Source: Gossypium raimondii (lineage: Eukaryota; Streptophyta; Magnoliopsida; Malvales; Malvaceae). From it: 64,000 nucleotides of DNA. Below are positions 46,949 through 58,430 of the stretch, one piece after another (the first letter of the stretch is position 1; each line of letters begins with the position of its first letter). Location: the NCBI RefSeq assembly GCF_025698545.1, contig NC_068575.1, forward strand, positions 55,561,980 through 55,625,979. Reading direction: 5' to 3'. Made by a program: the position numbers and the translations under genes. The notes beneath the pieces are model-generated. The model was not told the origin of the DNA. It was given only the letters and a program-made list of their open reading frames with translations, and searched no databases.

Positions 46949-48167
46949 CTTGAAGTGTTAAATACATGTATATGAAAATTGTATTATTGATGAGCTCATA
47001 TAGGTTTCTTGATATTCATTTGAATTACATGACTTGACTAACATGCTTGATGAGAATATGTATTAGGGCTTTTGGCCAAATTGTTTGAGTATGCTTTGAA
47101 TACTTATTTTAATTGTAATTGAATGGTAAGTTAAATTTCCCGTTTTACGAACTTACTAAGCATAAAATGCTTACTCTATTTTATTTCATCTGTTTTATAG
47201 TAACTTGAAAGCTCGTTGGGTTGGAAGTTTGACGGATATATCATCATGCTATCCATCGGTCATCTCGATATATTTAGTAACACACCTTTGGTTATAATGG
47301 CATGTATAGGTTAATTAATCAATGTTGACACATACATGTTTGGTTGTAACTAGCCATTTGAAATGGCTTGTGATTGATATATATATTGATGTATATATAT
47401 GTGTCTTATCAAGTTAATGTGTATGGTAAAAAGATTATAGTTAAAGTGGGTATGGACTATGCATATGAATATTTGATCAAGTAAGCAAGTAAATTTGTAT
47501 ATTTGGTTAAATGAAGTAATATATAATGTATATGGCTTGGATTTGGCTTGGTTTAAATGTTTTGAATTGGCTTGGGAATGTGTTGAAGTGTTAATGTAGG
47601 TGCAAGGCAAATTTGAATGAGAAAACTGGCCTTGGAAATAACCTATTTTCGTCTACACTGGCGTGTGTCTCAGCCGTGTGTGACACACTGCCTAGCACAT
47701 GGGCGTGTGTTCTGGCCATGTGTCCTCTGCATCTTAAAAATTTTAAAACAGAATGTTCAGAATTGATCACACAGTCTGGTACACGGGCATGTGGTTTGGT
47801 CGTGTGACCTTTGCACCTACACACGGCCCAGCACACAGGCGTGTGACTTGACCGTGTGACCCAATTCAGAGAGTTATACAGATATGGACACAGACTGAGA
47901 CACAATTGTGTGTCCTATTTCGAATGTCCATACAACCTCAGACATGGGTGTGTGTCCCTTTGCACATTGAATAAATTTTGAAATTTTATGAAAATTTTTT
48001 TGAATACTCAGTTTAGTCTCGACTTGTTTCTAATGCATGTTTTGGGTCTATATTTTATCTATATTTGGTTTTTTTTGGGTAATGCTCTGTAACCCTGTTC
48101 CAGTGACGAATACGGGTTAGGGATGTTACAAGATTCTTCCAGATACTCGGTACGCACAAAACATTCG

Positions 48168-49883
48168 TTAGCTATAGTAAATTTTTCTATGTAGGCAAAA
48201 TAGAATTTCCAATATATAAGATCTTTTAGCAGGGGCCCTATTACCCATTAAAAGAGAAGAAGTACCTAAGTATGGAGTAGACTCATTTAAACCAGATGCA
48301 TCCTGACAAACATGGTGTGTAGCACTCGAATCCAGATGCCAAGATGAAGTTCCAACAAGTATAGGAATATACGAATCATTATTATTAAAATTACAACCAT
48401 ACTGAGTGATATTTGTATTGGACCCAGAAGCAGTCGAAAAATACGATGCACGAAATTCGGGAACACGGGGTAGCCCAAGACACGTCGATAACTCAAAATC
48501 AATAACTCGAGCTCTGGGTTTAGTCTGCCATGGAACACTGGATCCACCATTTGGTATAGTAGTTGTGTGGCCATCAAGACCAACACAATTGACATTCGGC
48601 CCCATAGAAGAATGACTAAGGTTTGGACCAACATTAACCTGTCCACCAAAATAAGGATGCGCGACAGTTTAGCCTGCTGTAGGTGGTCCGTAAACAGCGG
48701 GAGAGGGCCCAAGTTGCTGACCCATCTCACGCGGCATGGACAGGGTCCCATATGAACCATTCAAACGTGGGCCACTACGCCCACTTACACGGCCTGCCTC
48801 ACAAACAAAATTAGAGGTAAAGGGATGAGAATCCCTAACTTGCGATAGACATGAAATACAGTTTTGCTGCGGTGGCCACCTTCCCCATGAGAGACGCTAG
48901 AAAATGCTGTCAGTGTTATTCTTATCGGACCAATATCTGCCTAGAAAAACCATTAGATCAAACAAACTTATCACCACGAAAATTTCGGCCATCATGAGTA
49001 GAGGAGAGTTGTCTCATGATTGAAGGAGACGGACCATCGTAGTCATGATTGTAGCGATAGAAGCACCGCTGTGCCAAATGACCATAACGACTGCAGATCT
49101 GACATTGAATCAGTGGTTGAAAGCCACTCCCACGAGAACTATAGAAAGAATGACTGCCTTCACGACCAGGATCGGCCACCATTGTATTCGAAGGGACTTC
49201 AACCACATTGGCATGAAATGGCATATCATGCACCGCACGAGTCTATTGACTCTTGAACTCTAGGAGAACATTGACAATCTTTTGAAACGGAAGTGTCTCA
49301 AAGGAGAAAGACGCCAGCGTTAACACCGCATCAAAATCCGACGAGAGACCAGCAAGGATAACCTCTACTTTTTCGGCCTCCGAGACGACAGATCCAGACG
49401 ACTCCAATAGAGCGCAGATATTTTGTATCTTGGCAATATACTCCTTAACGGTTAACGCTCCTTTCTTGATTGAACACATGTCATACTTAATTCGAAATAG
49501 TTTAGCACCAATGACAGCAGCAAAGAGCCGATTCGCAGTGCTCCATACTTCACAAGCTGTTTTGGCAATTATAAAACAAGACAATAACGAGGCACTAATC
49601 GTAGAAAGTAACCAAGAGGAAAGTAACTTATCTTGTTGAATAAAGAAAGATGCATCAGGATTCGGAGTCAAAACTCCATATAGAGAAGCCACAAAGCGAG
49701 GCGGAACAGGTAACGTACCCTCTAAAAAACCTTGCAATTCATAACCTTCAATAATTAATCATATATGTTGCCATTGCACAAAGTTTTCGTCATCTAACTT
49801 TACTGTATCATCGCAAGGAAATGGTTGAATCAAACAAGAGCTGGAAAAGGAGGCACAGAAATAAAGTCGGTGGAATTTGCCAT
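48168..49883 (-). pseudogene. Copia gag and protease region, broken
   Basis: On the minus strand, a gag start (MANSTDFISVPPF) at 49883 is followed by an early frameshift. A long gag frame (49737-49243, UBN2/retrotrans_gag type, with GALTVKEYIAKIQNICALLE) comes next. The zinc knuckle CQICSRYGHLAQRC is at 49104-49063. The protease site LDSSATHH is near 48335-48312, where LDSGATHH is usual. Stops separate these frames, so no full polyprotein can be made. Confidence 0.9.
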
Positions 49884-49920
49884 GGATTCGACAGAGAGAT
49901 GAGGTCCCAAGAAATTAGAC

Positions 49921-49931
49921 GACTGATACCA
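49921..49931 (-). other. Copia primer-binding site
   Basis: TGGTATCAGTC lies directly after the minus-strand 5' LTR; TGGTATCAG matches the initiator Met-tRNA 3' end used by most plant copia elements. Confidence 0.85.
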
Positions 49932-50130
49932 TGTTAGTAACCCTATTGAAAATAATAAGAAATAACAATTAAGAGAGAAATTGAATTTACTGAACAAAAC
50001 TAGTAATTCATTCTTGCTTGAATATATACAGAGAAATAGCTTATATACTTGAGTACGTTTAACTGCTGCTAACAATATACCAGTTTAGGTAACAAACTAG
50101 TAACAGACTAACTGACCCTATACTCTAACA
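49932..50130 (-). repeat. Copia 5' LTR
   Basis: 199 bp with TGTTAG...CTAACA ends. Its partner is the split LTR at 33452-33647 plus 39436-39438. Confidence 0.94.
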
Positions 50131-52690
50131 ATAACAAAGCTTAATCAAACTTCCAAAGAGGCTTTTACACTAACAACAATGCAAAAAATAATTATATTAC
50201 CTTACCCGACCACGACTGGCACAAGGCTTTAAACTCAAAAAAAAAAAAGATTTAGACTTTAGAATAATTGAGATATGAAGTACGACAATAAATTTTGAGT
50301 GTGTTTAGTAAGGAAAAAATTGAGGAAAAAAATAGAAGAGATGATCATTTTTCATTCTAATGCATAAAAATCGATCATTTCAAATTAGAATGATGAAATG
50401 AGAGAAAATGAATGAAATGTATAAAAATTTTATTTTATTTTACTTTCATTTCTCCATTACTTATAGAATGAAAAAAATTATTTTCTATCCTTTTAATTTT
50501 CTACCCTTTAATTCTGTATCCTTTAATTCTCTATCAAGCAAACTTGGAAAATAAACATAGTCTAAAATACATGCATTAAATTTAAAATTGTTTAGGCACT
50601 TGTAATTACAACCCAACGGAAGGGGCTAACCAGCCATAGGCCCAAATAGTATATTTAGATGGGTGAAGTCCAGGAATATTTAACTTAAAATTGGGATCAG
50701 ACTCAAAAGGCCCATTTAGGGGTTTACTGCGCACATTCAACAGATCTATATCAACCTTTAATTATTCTTGGCCCACACTTCACATTATAAATTAAATTTT
50801 GAATGTTAAAATATATTTTAAATACTTATACACTTCCTACATTTCAAATTTAATTTAATTTTAGTTTCTTTATATTTTTTATTTATAAGTTTAGTTATTA
50901 TCACCATTAAAATTCTACTATTAAATTTAATATTTTTAAATTTAAAAAATTACTTAATAGTTATATAACAATAAGAAATAATGATACTGAATTTTAAAAA
51001 TACACTCATTCGAACTTGTTTTGATAAAATATTTTTGTGTGGCAATAGTATTCTTAAAAAAATTGACACCATCGTTTTAATTGAACATAGTTGACGATAT
51101 TAATTATTTATACTAACTAATAACATTACAAAGTAGCGGAACCAATTTATGTTGATTGTTTATTCATTCACGACTAGAAGAGCAAAAAAGTTTAAGATGA
51201 TGACAAATATATATTTTTAATATTTTATTATACCCTAAAACAAATAACATAAACCCTTTGCTCATTCCCACTAAGTTAAGTTGATTCTAATCTGATTGAT
51301 TAATTCCTTTTATAACCCCAAATCCCTTTCTTAGTCTAATATCCAATATCCTACAATTCTATTTCCAATTTTCAATGTTGTTAAAGAAACTCCACTGCCA
51401 TTCTAGTTATTATCATATTATGCATCTCATAATACTAATAACAACCATTTCTCTATTTTTCATTTCTCATTAATTGATCAAACTTTCAAAACAAAATTTT
51501 ATGTTTTAGAAAATTAAAGAAAGTAAAAAGAATTTGTTTTGAAGTGGAAAGAAAACAAAATAATTTTTTTCAATTTAGTTTTTATTTCAATTTAACTTTC
51601 AACCAAATTTAACTATCAACTTTTCAAAATAATTGAATCATTGGTTTTCTATCGAAAATATTAATTAAATCATTTAAATTTTAAATATTGCAAACTGTAT
51701 GACAATCCTCATATAGAGGTGTTCATGAGTCAAGTCAGGCCTAAGCATAATATTAGCTTACATTGTGTTTGCCCAAGCTTTGCTCGATCTAAAATATGGG
51801 CTTAAATTTTATCTAAGCCTACCCAGATTTGTAAATAGTTAACCGAAACCCATTTTAAATTTGTCTATATTATTTTTAAAGAAAATTAAAATTAAAAATA
51901 CATATTTTTATTTTTATTTTTATTTTTATATATAGTGATTTTAACTTTTTTTAGTGTTTACGTTACAGTAATATATAAAAATAACATAATAAAAACATTA
52001 CATACTTACAAAAACAGGTTGATTGGCTCGAGCTTTAAAAGTCAATATTTTAATCGGACTTAATTTTTTGCTCAAGCTTATTTTTCGAGCCTAATATTAT
52101 TGTCGAAGCCCTCTCAAATTTCAAACTAACCCTGAGTTATATCTGCATGTACTCTATTATTTTCAATTTTTTATAATTTTTTAAAATTATTATTTTATAA
52201 TTTTAATAATATTGTTATATCAGTATAAAGTATATATGAATTGTTACGTGAGTTATCATGCCAACATTGCTAAAAAAATTAATATTTTAGTGAATATTTT
52301 TATTAAAAATTATTTAATTCTTTTTAAATGTGGGTAATTAAATTTAATTAAAAAATAAAAGCTAAATTTGCAAAATTAAGGCCTGAATTTCATTATGCCA
52401 AACAAAATACTAAGAAAGTTGTATTGAACCGAGAGACGTCTCTTTTTTGAGAAAACGCTACCATTTTGGCTTTGGTCAGCTGCTTCAGCGTCTACTTTTC
52501 ACCTCTCTTCAATTCCTTTGCACAGTTTTCAGATGTGCAAAAAAAATCCCTCTTCACAGCCAACATCAGCTCTAATTAGAACTAGGAATCTAGGATTAGA
52601 ATTGCTGAGCCATCCTTCAACATCAAATCCCTAATTAAGCTCTTAATCAGTGGGGTCCTTTTCGTTTCTGGGTTTTCATGAGTCCTGAAT
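50131..52690. other. Intergenic AT-rich DNA with decayed repeats
   Basis: 50298-50560 looks like a small MITE (GTGTTTAGTAAGGAAAA at the left, TCAAGCAAACTTGG at the right, with internal complementarity). 51715-52125 resembles a decayed hAT-type repeat (TAGAGGTGTTCATGAG at the left end). 52430-52690 is more complex and should hold the promoter and leader of the next gene. Confidence 0.45.
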
Positions 52691-52697
52691 CCAGACC

Positions 52698-55503
52698 ATG
52701 AGAAGCAATCGAAAAGTTGAAGAAAACTTTCTATGGGATCAAATCATGAAAAAACAATTTACTATTGCTTGGACCTTCCCCAAGTTGGTAGTTTCTTCCA
52801 TTCTTTTGATTTCTATCATCTGCATCTTCTACAATCTAAGCTTCTCCAATGCCTCAAACCCGTCTAATCACAGATCCAATATCATCAACACCCTTCATGT
52901 TGTTGACCAAGCGATGCCGCCACCTGTTTCTTCCCCACCAAAACTCGGTCCCCCAGAAAAAACTACCCTTCACCACTTAGTTTTCGGCATTGCCGGCTCG
53001 GCTAGGCTATGGGAGCACCGGAAAAATTACATAAAACTCTGGTGGAAGCCCCAAGAAATGCGTGGCACCGTCTGGTTAGACAAGACCGTCGCAAATAGGT
53101 CCGACGATCATCTTTTGCCGCCGGTAAAGATCTCATGCGACACTTCCAAGTTCAAGTACAAGAACCTGAAAGGCCACTATTCTGCCATTAGGATATCCCG
53201 CATAGTGTCCGAGACTCTACGGCTTGGCTTTGAAGATGTGAGATGGTTCGTGATGGGAGACGATGATACATATTTTGTGCCGGAGAATTTGGTTAGAGTT
53301 TTGTCAAAATACGATCATAATCAGTTGTATTACATTGGGAGCTTGTCGGAGAGTCATTTGCAGAACATACATTTTTCTTATGGGATGGCTTATGGCGGTG
53401 GAGGCTTCGCCATCAGTTACCCTTTGGCTAAAGCTCTTGCCAAAATGCAAGATAGGTGTATACAGAGATACCCCGGATTGTACGGTTCCGATGACCGGAT
53501 ACACGCTTGCATGGCGGAGCTTGGAATTCCCCTCACCAAGGAACCCGGATTTCACCAGGTTTGTCTGTTTATTTATTTATTTACTTTTTACTTTTTCTTT
53601 ATCAGTCATATTGCTGAAATTTAACGAAGACCAAGAAATTGAACAAATCAAATATTGGAAGATTTTGGTTCCTTTTTGGGTCCAAACTCCAAAAATCTTG
53701 ATGGTTTTTGTTTGATTCTTCCGGTCTTTAGGCTCAAAACCCTTGAATATATTTAAAAGAAGAAGAAGAAAATTAAGGGTGGAATTAGTTAGGCTAATTT
53801 AATTTTTGTCGTTTTTACATTAACAGTAAGTAAACGCACCACTAATCTAAATTCACCTAGACATAATCAAGCTTTTTAGAAATTTCCTTAAAAGTTGAAA
53901 ATTTGTTTTTAGGCAAGTCTAATACTTGGGGTTTGTTCCTATTCCTACCCGAATTAATTAAAATAAAAATCCAAATCAAATAATTTTTTTAAATTTATTT
54001 TAAAATAAGTAGATGAAATTATTTCCTTAAAAAAAAGCTATAAATAGCTAATGCACCATTTGCGGGTTATTCCCTATTATCTAGGAATAATATGAAAAAC
54101 CTAATCCACCCATAAAGTTGAATTTAGAGTTGCCGGATTTGGATTGTTAAAAGTACCTAATATAATCCTACTTCTTTTTCTGTTTTATTATCATCATGCC
54201 CTTATTCAAATTATTGGGTATTTTCATTATGTCGCATATCACGGCATGGATAGAGGCATAGTTCAAACAAGCCGGTGGTCTTTCGGTTCTCATGTGTCAG
54301 CCCTTCGCAACCTAAGCCAATGCTCCGCTCCACAGTTTTTTATACGTGGATGTTTGTGCAAACACACATTGGACCCCATCGTTGCAATTTTGTCGCTTCT
54401 CCTTTTAACGTTTTCGATCTTCTTCTGACGGTCGTAATAAGTCTTTTCTCCTTTCTTTAATACCCTAATTATATTCTAACACACGTGGACGTCAAGATCT
54501 CGATCTCAGTTTAACTAATGACTTCGATGTCGACACGCGTTTCACTTGAAAAAGGTACTTTGACTTGGTTGATGACCCAATTCAACATCTTCACAACTGA
54601 TTGATGGGAACTTTTGCTTTTTGTCGGTTATTATACTTCACTGTTTTTTTGAAAAAATCTGGTTTCAAATTTCAAATACGGCTTGTCTATACCAATTATA
54701 ATTGTTTAGTGTACTATCTTAAAAAACTAATCCATGGTTATGATTGTTTTTATATATCAGTACGATGTTTATGGGAGCTTATTGGGCCTACTATCGGCGC
54801 ACCCTGTAGCTCCTCTAATCTCTATCCACCACCTAGACGTGGTTGAGCCCATATTCCCAAACGTTAACAGGGTCCAAGCCCTTCAACGTCTAAAGGCTCC
54901 AATAAAACTGGACTCGGCCGCAATCATGCAGCAATCGGTTTGCTACGACAAAACCCGAAGCTGGACAATCTCGGTCTCTTGGGGATACACCGTTCAAATA
55001 TACCGAGGCATATTTTCAGTTAGAGAGATGGAAATGCCGGCCAGAACTTTCTTGAACTGGTATAAGAGAGCTGATTACACTGGCTTCTCTTTTAACACCC
55101 GCCCCGTTGCAAGACATGCTTGCCAGAAACCGTTTGTGTTTTACTTGTCTAATGCTTTGTACAACAAGAACACGAACCAGACAGCTAGCGAGTATGTTCA
55201 GCACCGGCTTCCAAGCTCTGGGTGTAAATGGAACATGGCGGATCCTTCACGGATTGAGAGAGTTCAGGTTTATAAAAAACCTGATCCCCATTTATGGGAC
55301 AAGGTAAGTTTGTTGTTTCATGGTTTCGCTTGGTCGAGTGTGGGCGTAGAGTTATAAGATGGCCTGTTAACTCTGTTTTGTGTTTTTTTTTTTAACAGGC
55401 TCCGCGAAGGAATTGTTGCAGGGTCTTGCTAAGGAAAAAGAAAGGCACCATGGTTATTGATGTCGGAGTTTGCGGAGAAGATGATGTCATTGAATTGCGA
55501 TGA
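52698..55503 (+). CDS. DUF604 family glycosyltransferase-like protein (GT31/Fringe-like), 3 exons
   Basis: A predicted Golgi type II membrane protein, putatively a beta-1,3-type glycosyltransferase. Acceptor and donor sugar are unknown. Exons: 52698-53558, 54761-55303, 55399-55503 (861, 543 and 105 nt), all in phase 0, giving 502 residues. The N-terminal anchor lies at about residues 24-46 (FPKLVVSSILLISIICIFY) and is followed by a Pro/Ser stem. The catalytic part has HHLVFGIAGSARLWEHR, KGHYSAIRISRIV, and the metal-binding acidic motif GDDDTYF at residues 187-193. MAYGGGGFAISYPLAKAL and YGSDDRIHACMAELG follow. Exon 2 carries YDVYGSLLGLL, SVSWGYTVQIYRG and a Cys-rich tail with RNCCRVL in exon 3. 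All DUF604 hallmarks are present and no break is seen. Intron 1 is 1.2 kb. The neighbourhood again recalls Arabidopsis At1g01570, as I remember it. Confidence 0.93.
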
Positions 55504-55705
55504 GCAGTTTCAGTTATAATTTGATTAATTTGTCTCTTTTTGTGAAATTTAGACGATATAATAGCCTTAGCAATGGGTGTTGAATAGCTTGTTATAGAAA
55601 ATAGTTATAGCAAAAAAGCGTTTTACATATTTATAACAACTTAAAGTCTTCATTGAGGACTCGCTCAGAGACTTTAATTAAAGTAATGAGGAATTTGGGG
55701 TATCT

Positions 55706-55908
55706 TCCCCACCGCAAGCAGAGCTGTGGGCTACGTTTGATGGCCTCTCGTTAGCTTCGAATGAAGGCCATCGGAATGTGATTCTAGAGATGGACGACTT
55801 GCAAGTGGTTAATATGCTGAACCATGTTGATGTTGTGGATGGTAGCTGCACTGTTATTACGAGCATCAGAGGACTGATAAGTTGCTTGCTTCATAAGTGG
55901 AATGTCTA
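55706..55908 (+). pseudogene. RNase H (RVT_3 type) fragment of a LINE
   Basis: The frame reads PPQAELWATFDGLSLASNEG, then VILEMDDLQVVNML, and later LLHKWNV followed by TAA. It resembles the RNase H domain found at the 3' end of plant LINE-type elements (AEAWALLEGL..A...G...V.LE.D...VV..L). It is isolated and truncated, 200 bp after the DUF604 gene. Confidence 0.7.
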
Positions 55909-55979
55909 AAAATAATAAATTGACCTTATCAATTTAACCTTAGGTCAATTTATTATTGCTTGCTCCATAAGTGGAATGT
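55882..55979. repeat. 74-bp direct duplication enclosing a perfect hairpin
   Basis: TTGCTTGCTTCATAAGTGG (extended to 24 bp) at 55882-55905 recurs at 55956-55979 with one change. Between them lie 15-bp perfect inverted arms, AATAATAAATTGACC and GGTCAATTTATTATT, with a 17-bp loop. The event truncates the RNase H frame. Confidence 0.85.
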
Positions 55980-56219
55980 TGGAATTTCAAAGAGTTTTAG
56001 GTATTTATCTGGAAGTGTTTTTATTTCATAACATATAAATTTATTATTGATAAGGTTAAAGAGATTAATTAGGTGGAATGTAAATTTGCCGTCTTTGGCG
56101 GAACATGTTACATGCGAGATCTATCCTTATGGTTATTCCAAATTCAGTGAGCCTTAATTTGGCGTGGGGTATATGGAGAAAATTGTTAGATGCTTTGTTT
56201 GGAGGCACACGTTGAAAAC

Positions 56220-57530
56220 CAACTTTGATAGCAAATTCTATTGTTTGGAAGTCTCTTACTACTAAGATTTGGGGAGAAATAAAAGAAATCGAATGGTGGA
56301 CAATAGGTGAGGGGAAAAGTGTTAAATTTTGGTTGGGCGCCTGGGTACCTGATGTTGGTCCATTGCGGGATCATTGTACTGATAAGTTCCTAGACGTTGA
56401 TGCGTTAGGATGCTGGAAGTGGTGCTAATTCACGCCTTTTCTTGATCACTCGATTTATTGAGGATTGCAACTGTATTTCCTCCAAGTGAAGTTGCTGGAT
56501 CCAATAGTTGCATGTGGAATTGGTCTAAAATTGGTAAATTCTGTGCCTACAAGTTATACGAGTTTAGCGAAGGGAAGATGGGCGCCAATGGGCAAGAGAT
56601 GGATTATAATATGGACACTCAAATGCTCGCAAAGGGTCCAGTTTTAACTATGGCTAATGTTAAATGATAGATTGTTAACGAACTCCGAAAGGTGTAAACG
56701 TGGGATGGCTACAGATGCCTCATGCTTAATTTGCGAATGTTGTCGAGAGACGACCTTGCATGTGATCAGAGAATGTGCAGCTTCGCATTCGACATGGATT
56801 TACTTTGTGTCGAAGCAAATTAGAGGTAACTTCTTCAATTTACCACTTTCTTAATATTCAGCATGATACAATATTTCATTTAGAAGAGGTGGATTGGAGT
56901 ACCTTGTTTGGAGTGGTCTGATGAAAATTATGGAAACAGATGAACTTTGGGTATTTGCAAATAATAATTTTTGTGCTGTTGCAATACAAAACCAAAGAAT
57001 TAGCTGGGCAAGAAGTATCAAACAAGTTGAATAAAAAGATCTTATGATCAGCAACAGCTACTGAGCACTGGTTGGATCAAATTGAACACGAATGGCGCTG
57101 TTAATATAACAACGGAGATGGCAATAGTTGGGGATTAGATTCGAGATGAGAAAGGAGAACGGTTGTTGGGCTTTAATAGACATAATCCAAGCAGAATTAT
57201 GGTCCATTTATGTTGCTTGGACAAAGGGGTTGAAGAAGCTAGTCATCGAAAATGACAATGCAATGGTGGTGGATACGATTAACAAGGCTGATTTGGATGA
57301 AGTTATATCAATTACTTGTGTTGCAGACAATGGAATGTTAAAGTCGTTCATCATGTGTTCCCAGAAGTAAATTCTACAGCGAATTTTGTTGCTAAGTTGG
57401 CATCAACTGGAACCATAGAAAAGACGGAAACTAGAAAACTATGTCCGATTCTTATCATACTAGTTTATGCTCTGTATAATGGTTTTGGTCTTTTAAGGGC
57501 TTAGCCCTTCTCTTTTACCCTAAAAAAAAA
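56220..57530 (+). pseudogene. LINE 3' remnant: zf-RVT and RNase H parts, with poly(A)-like end
   Basis: Fragments in order: IVWKSLTTKIWGEIKEIEWW with GKSVKFWLGAWVPDVGPL (56229-56400); LNDRLLTNSERCKRGM with CLICECCRETTLHVIREC (56660-56790), the zinc-binding zf-RVT domain; and RNase H at 57160-57420 (IQAELWSIYVAWTKGL, LVIENDNAMVVDTI, NFVAKLAS). Frameshifts separate them. A run of nine A at about 57522 could be the poly(A) tail. The reverse transcriptase core is missing, typical of a 5'-truncated LINE. Confidence 0.75.
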
Positions 57531-57594
57531 AACCTTCAAATTTCTAATTTCTAATTTTTAAAAATTCTTCAATGTGTCATGAATATTTAATAAT

Positions 57595-58400
57595 GTATAT
57601 TTAGAGGTATACATGAATCGAGTTGAGTTGAATTCGAACGAGTTCATGTAAGGTATCTAGATCAATTTTTTAAGTTTGAGCTTGGCTCAACCTAAAAAAT
57701 AGACTTAATTTTTTCCCCACGCCTAGCCTAATTTAAGAAAATTAAATTCGGGCTCGATCGGGTCCACCCATATTTAACTTTTTTGATTAATATTTTTTAA
57801 AAATATAATACACTAAATGCACTAAAAACGTTTTAATAAAAAATACTTTTTTATTATATTAAAAAATGTAAATAAATATAATAAATATTTTATTTATTAA
57901 ATATAATTTTAAAATTTTATATTTTGGGTTAGATGACTTAATTGGATAATTTTGTTTTAAGTTTTTGGAAAACGAATTTAATTATAATAATTTAATATAA
58001 ATATAACTATTATTTAATGTATATAATCGATATAAAATTATTTTACAATATTCGGACTACCAATAAAAACATAAACAACACGTTGAAATGAAAGTAAAAC
58101 GTCCAAAGTGGAGTAAATTATAAACATAAAATTGAAACTGGTATGTGAAGGCTATTATTATTGATATGTTTTCAAATGAAGATTGATTGGGTGGTGCGGT
58201 GTTGAGTTTCATACGCACGTTGCTTACCCAGCGGCAACGCGCATTTCTTACCTAAATCCCAAAAGATGTAAGTAGAATCTCCCGCGTCCTGACAACTATC
58301 TTGACTCACCAATATTCGCGTTAACTCAGGTCGTCTCCTTCTCCACTCAGTCTCACAAAACCACGCTCAATCATATCTACTTCCCCATTTTTCCTTCACT
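57595..58400. other. Intergenic with hAT-like relic
   Basis: 57600-57790 starts TTAGAGGTATACATGAATCG and has TTGAGCTTGGCTCAACC, like the decayed repeat at 51.7 kb. The rest is AT-rich up to about 58190. 58200-58430 is more complex and would be the old promoter of the pseudogene. Confidence 0.4.
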
Positions 58401-58430
58401 TTCTGCATGTTCTTTGATCCGTTTTCTCCC

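Larger units (their letters stand above)
42429..48130 (+). mobile_element. Element C: third relative of A/B, inserted in the copia pol gene
   Basis: It starts TGTAACAACCCGTTTTCAGT and ends ACGGGTTAGGGATGTTACA. The flanks TGATT and AGATT give a 5-bp target duplication with one change. After removing D (43907-45410) and E (45725-46948) and their duplications, its length is about 2.96 kb, like A and B. It has a minisatellite at 43580-43906 continuing at 45415-45520 and CACACGG/CGTGTG-rich DNA at 47640-47900. It separates the protease and integrase parts of the copia element. Confidence 0.85.
33452..50130 (-). mobile_element. Ty1/copia LTR retrotransposon, defective, hosting five nested insertions
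   Basis: The LTRs are 199 bp with TGTTAG...TAACA ends. The minus-strand 5' LTR is 49932-50130. The 3' LTR is 33452-33647 plus 39436-39438, split by an insertion. Flanks are ATAAA and ATAAC, a 5-bp target duplication with one change. Next to the 5' LTR is the primer-binding site TGGTATCAG, matching initiator Met-tRNA. The order gag, protease, integrase, RT, RNase H is of copia type. Subtracting insertions A (with B) and C (with D and E) and one copy of each target duplication leaves about 5.2 kb, a normal copia length. All coding parts carry stops or frameshifts. The two LTRs differ at 7 of 199 positions. Confidence 0.93.

Noticed and set aside
47591..47905. Frames across the CACACGG-rich part of element C
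   Set aside because: Repeat-derived; no protein features.
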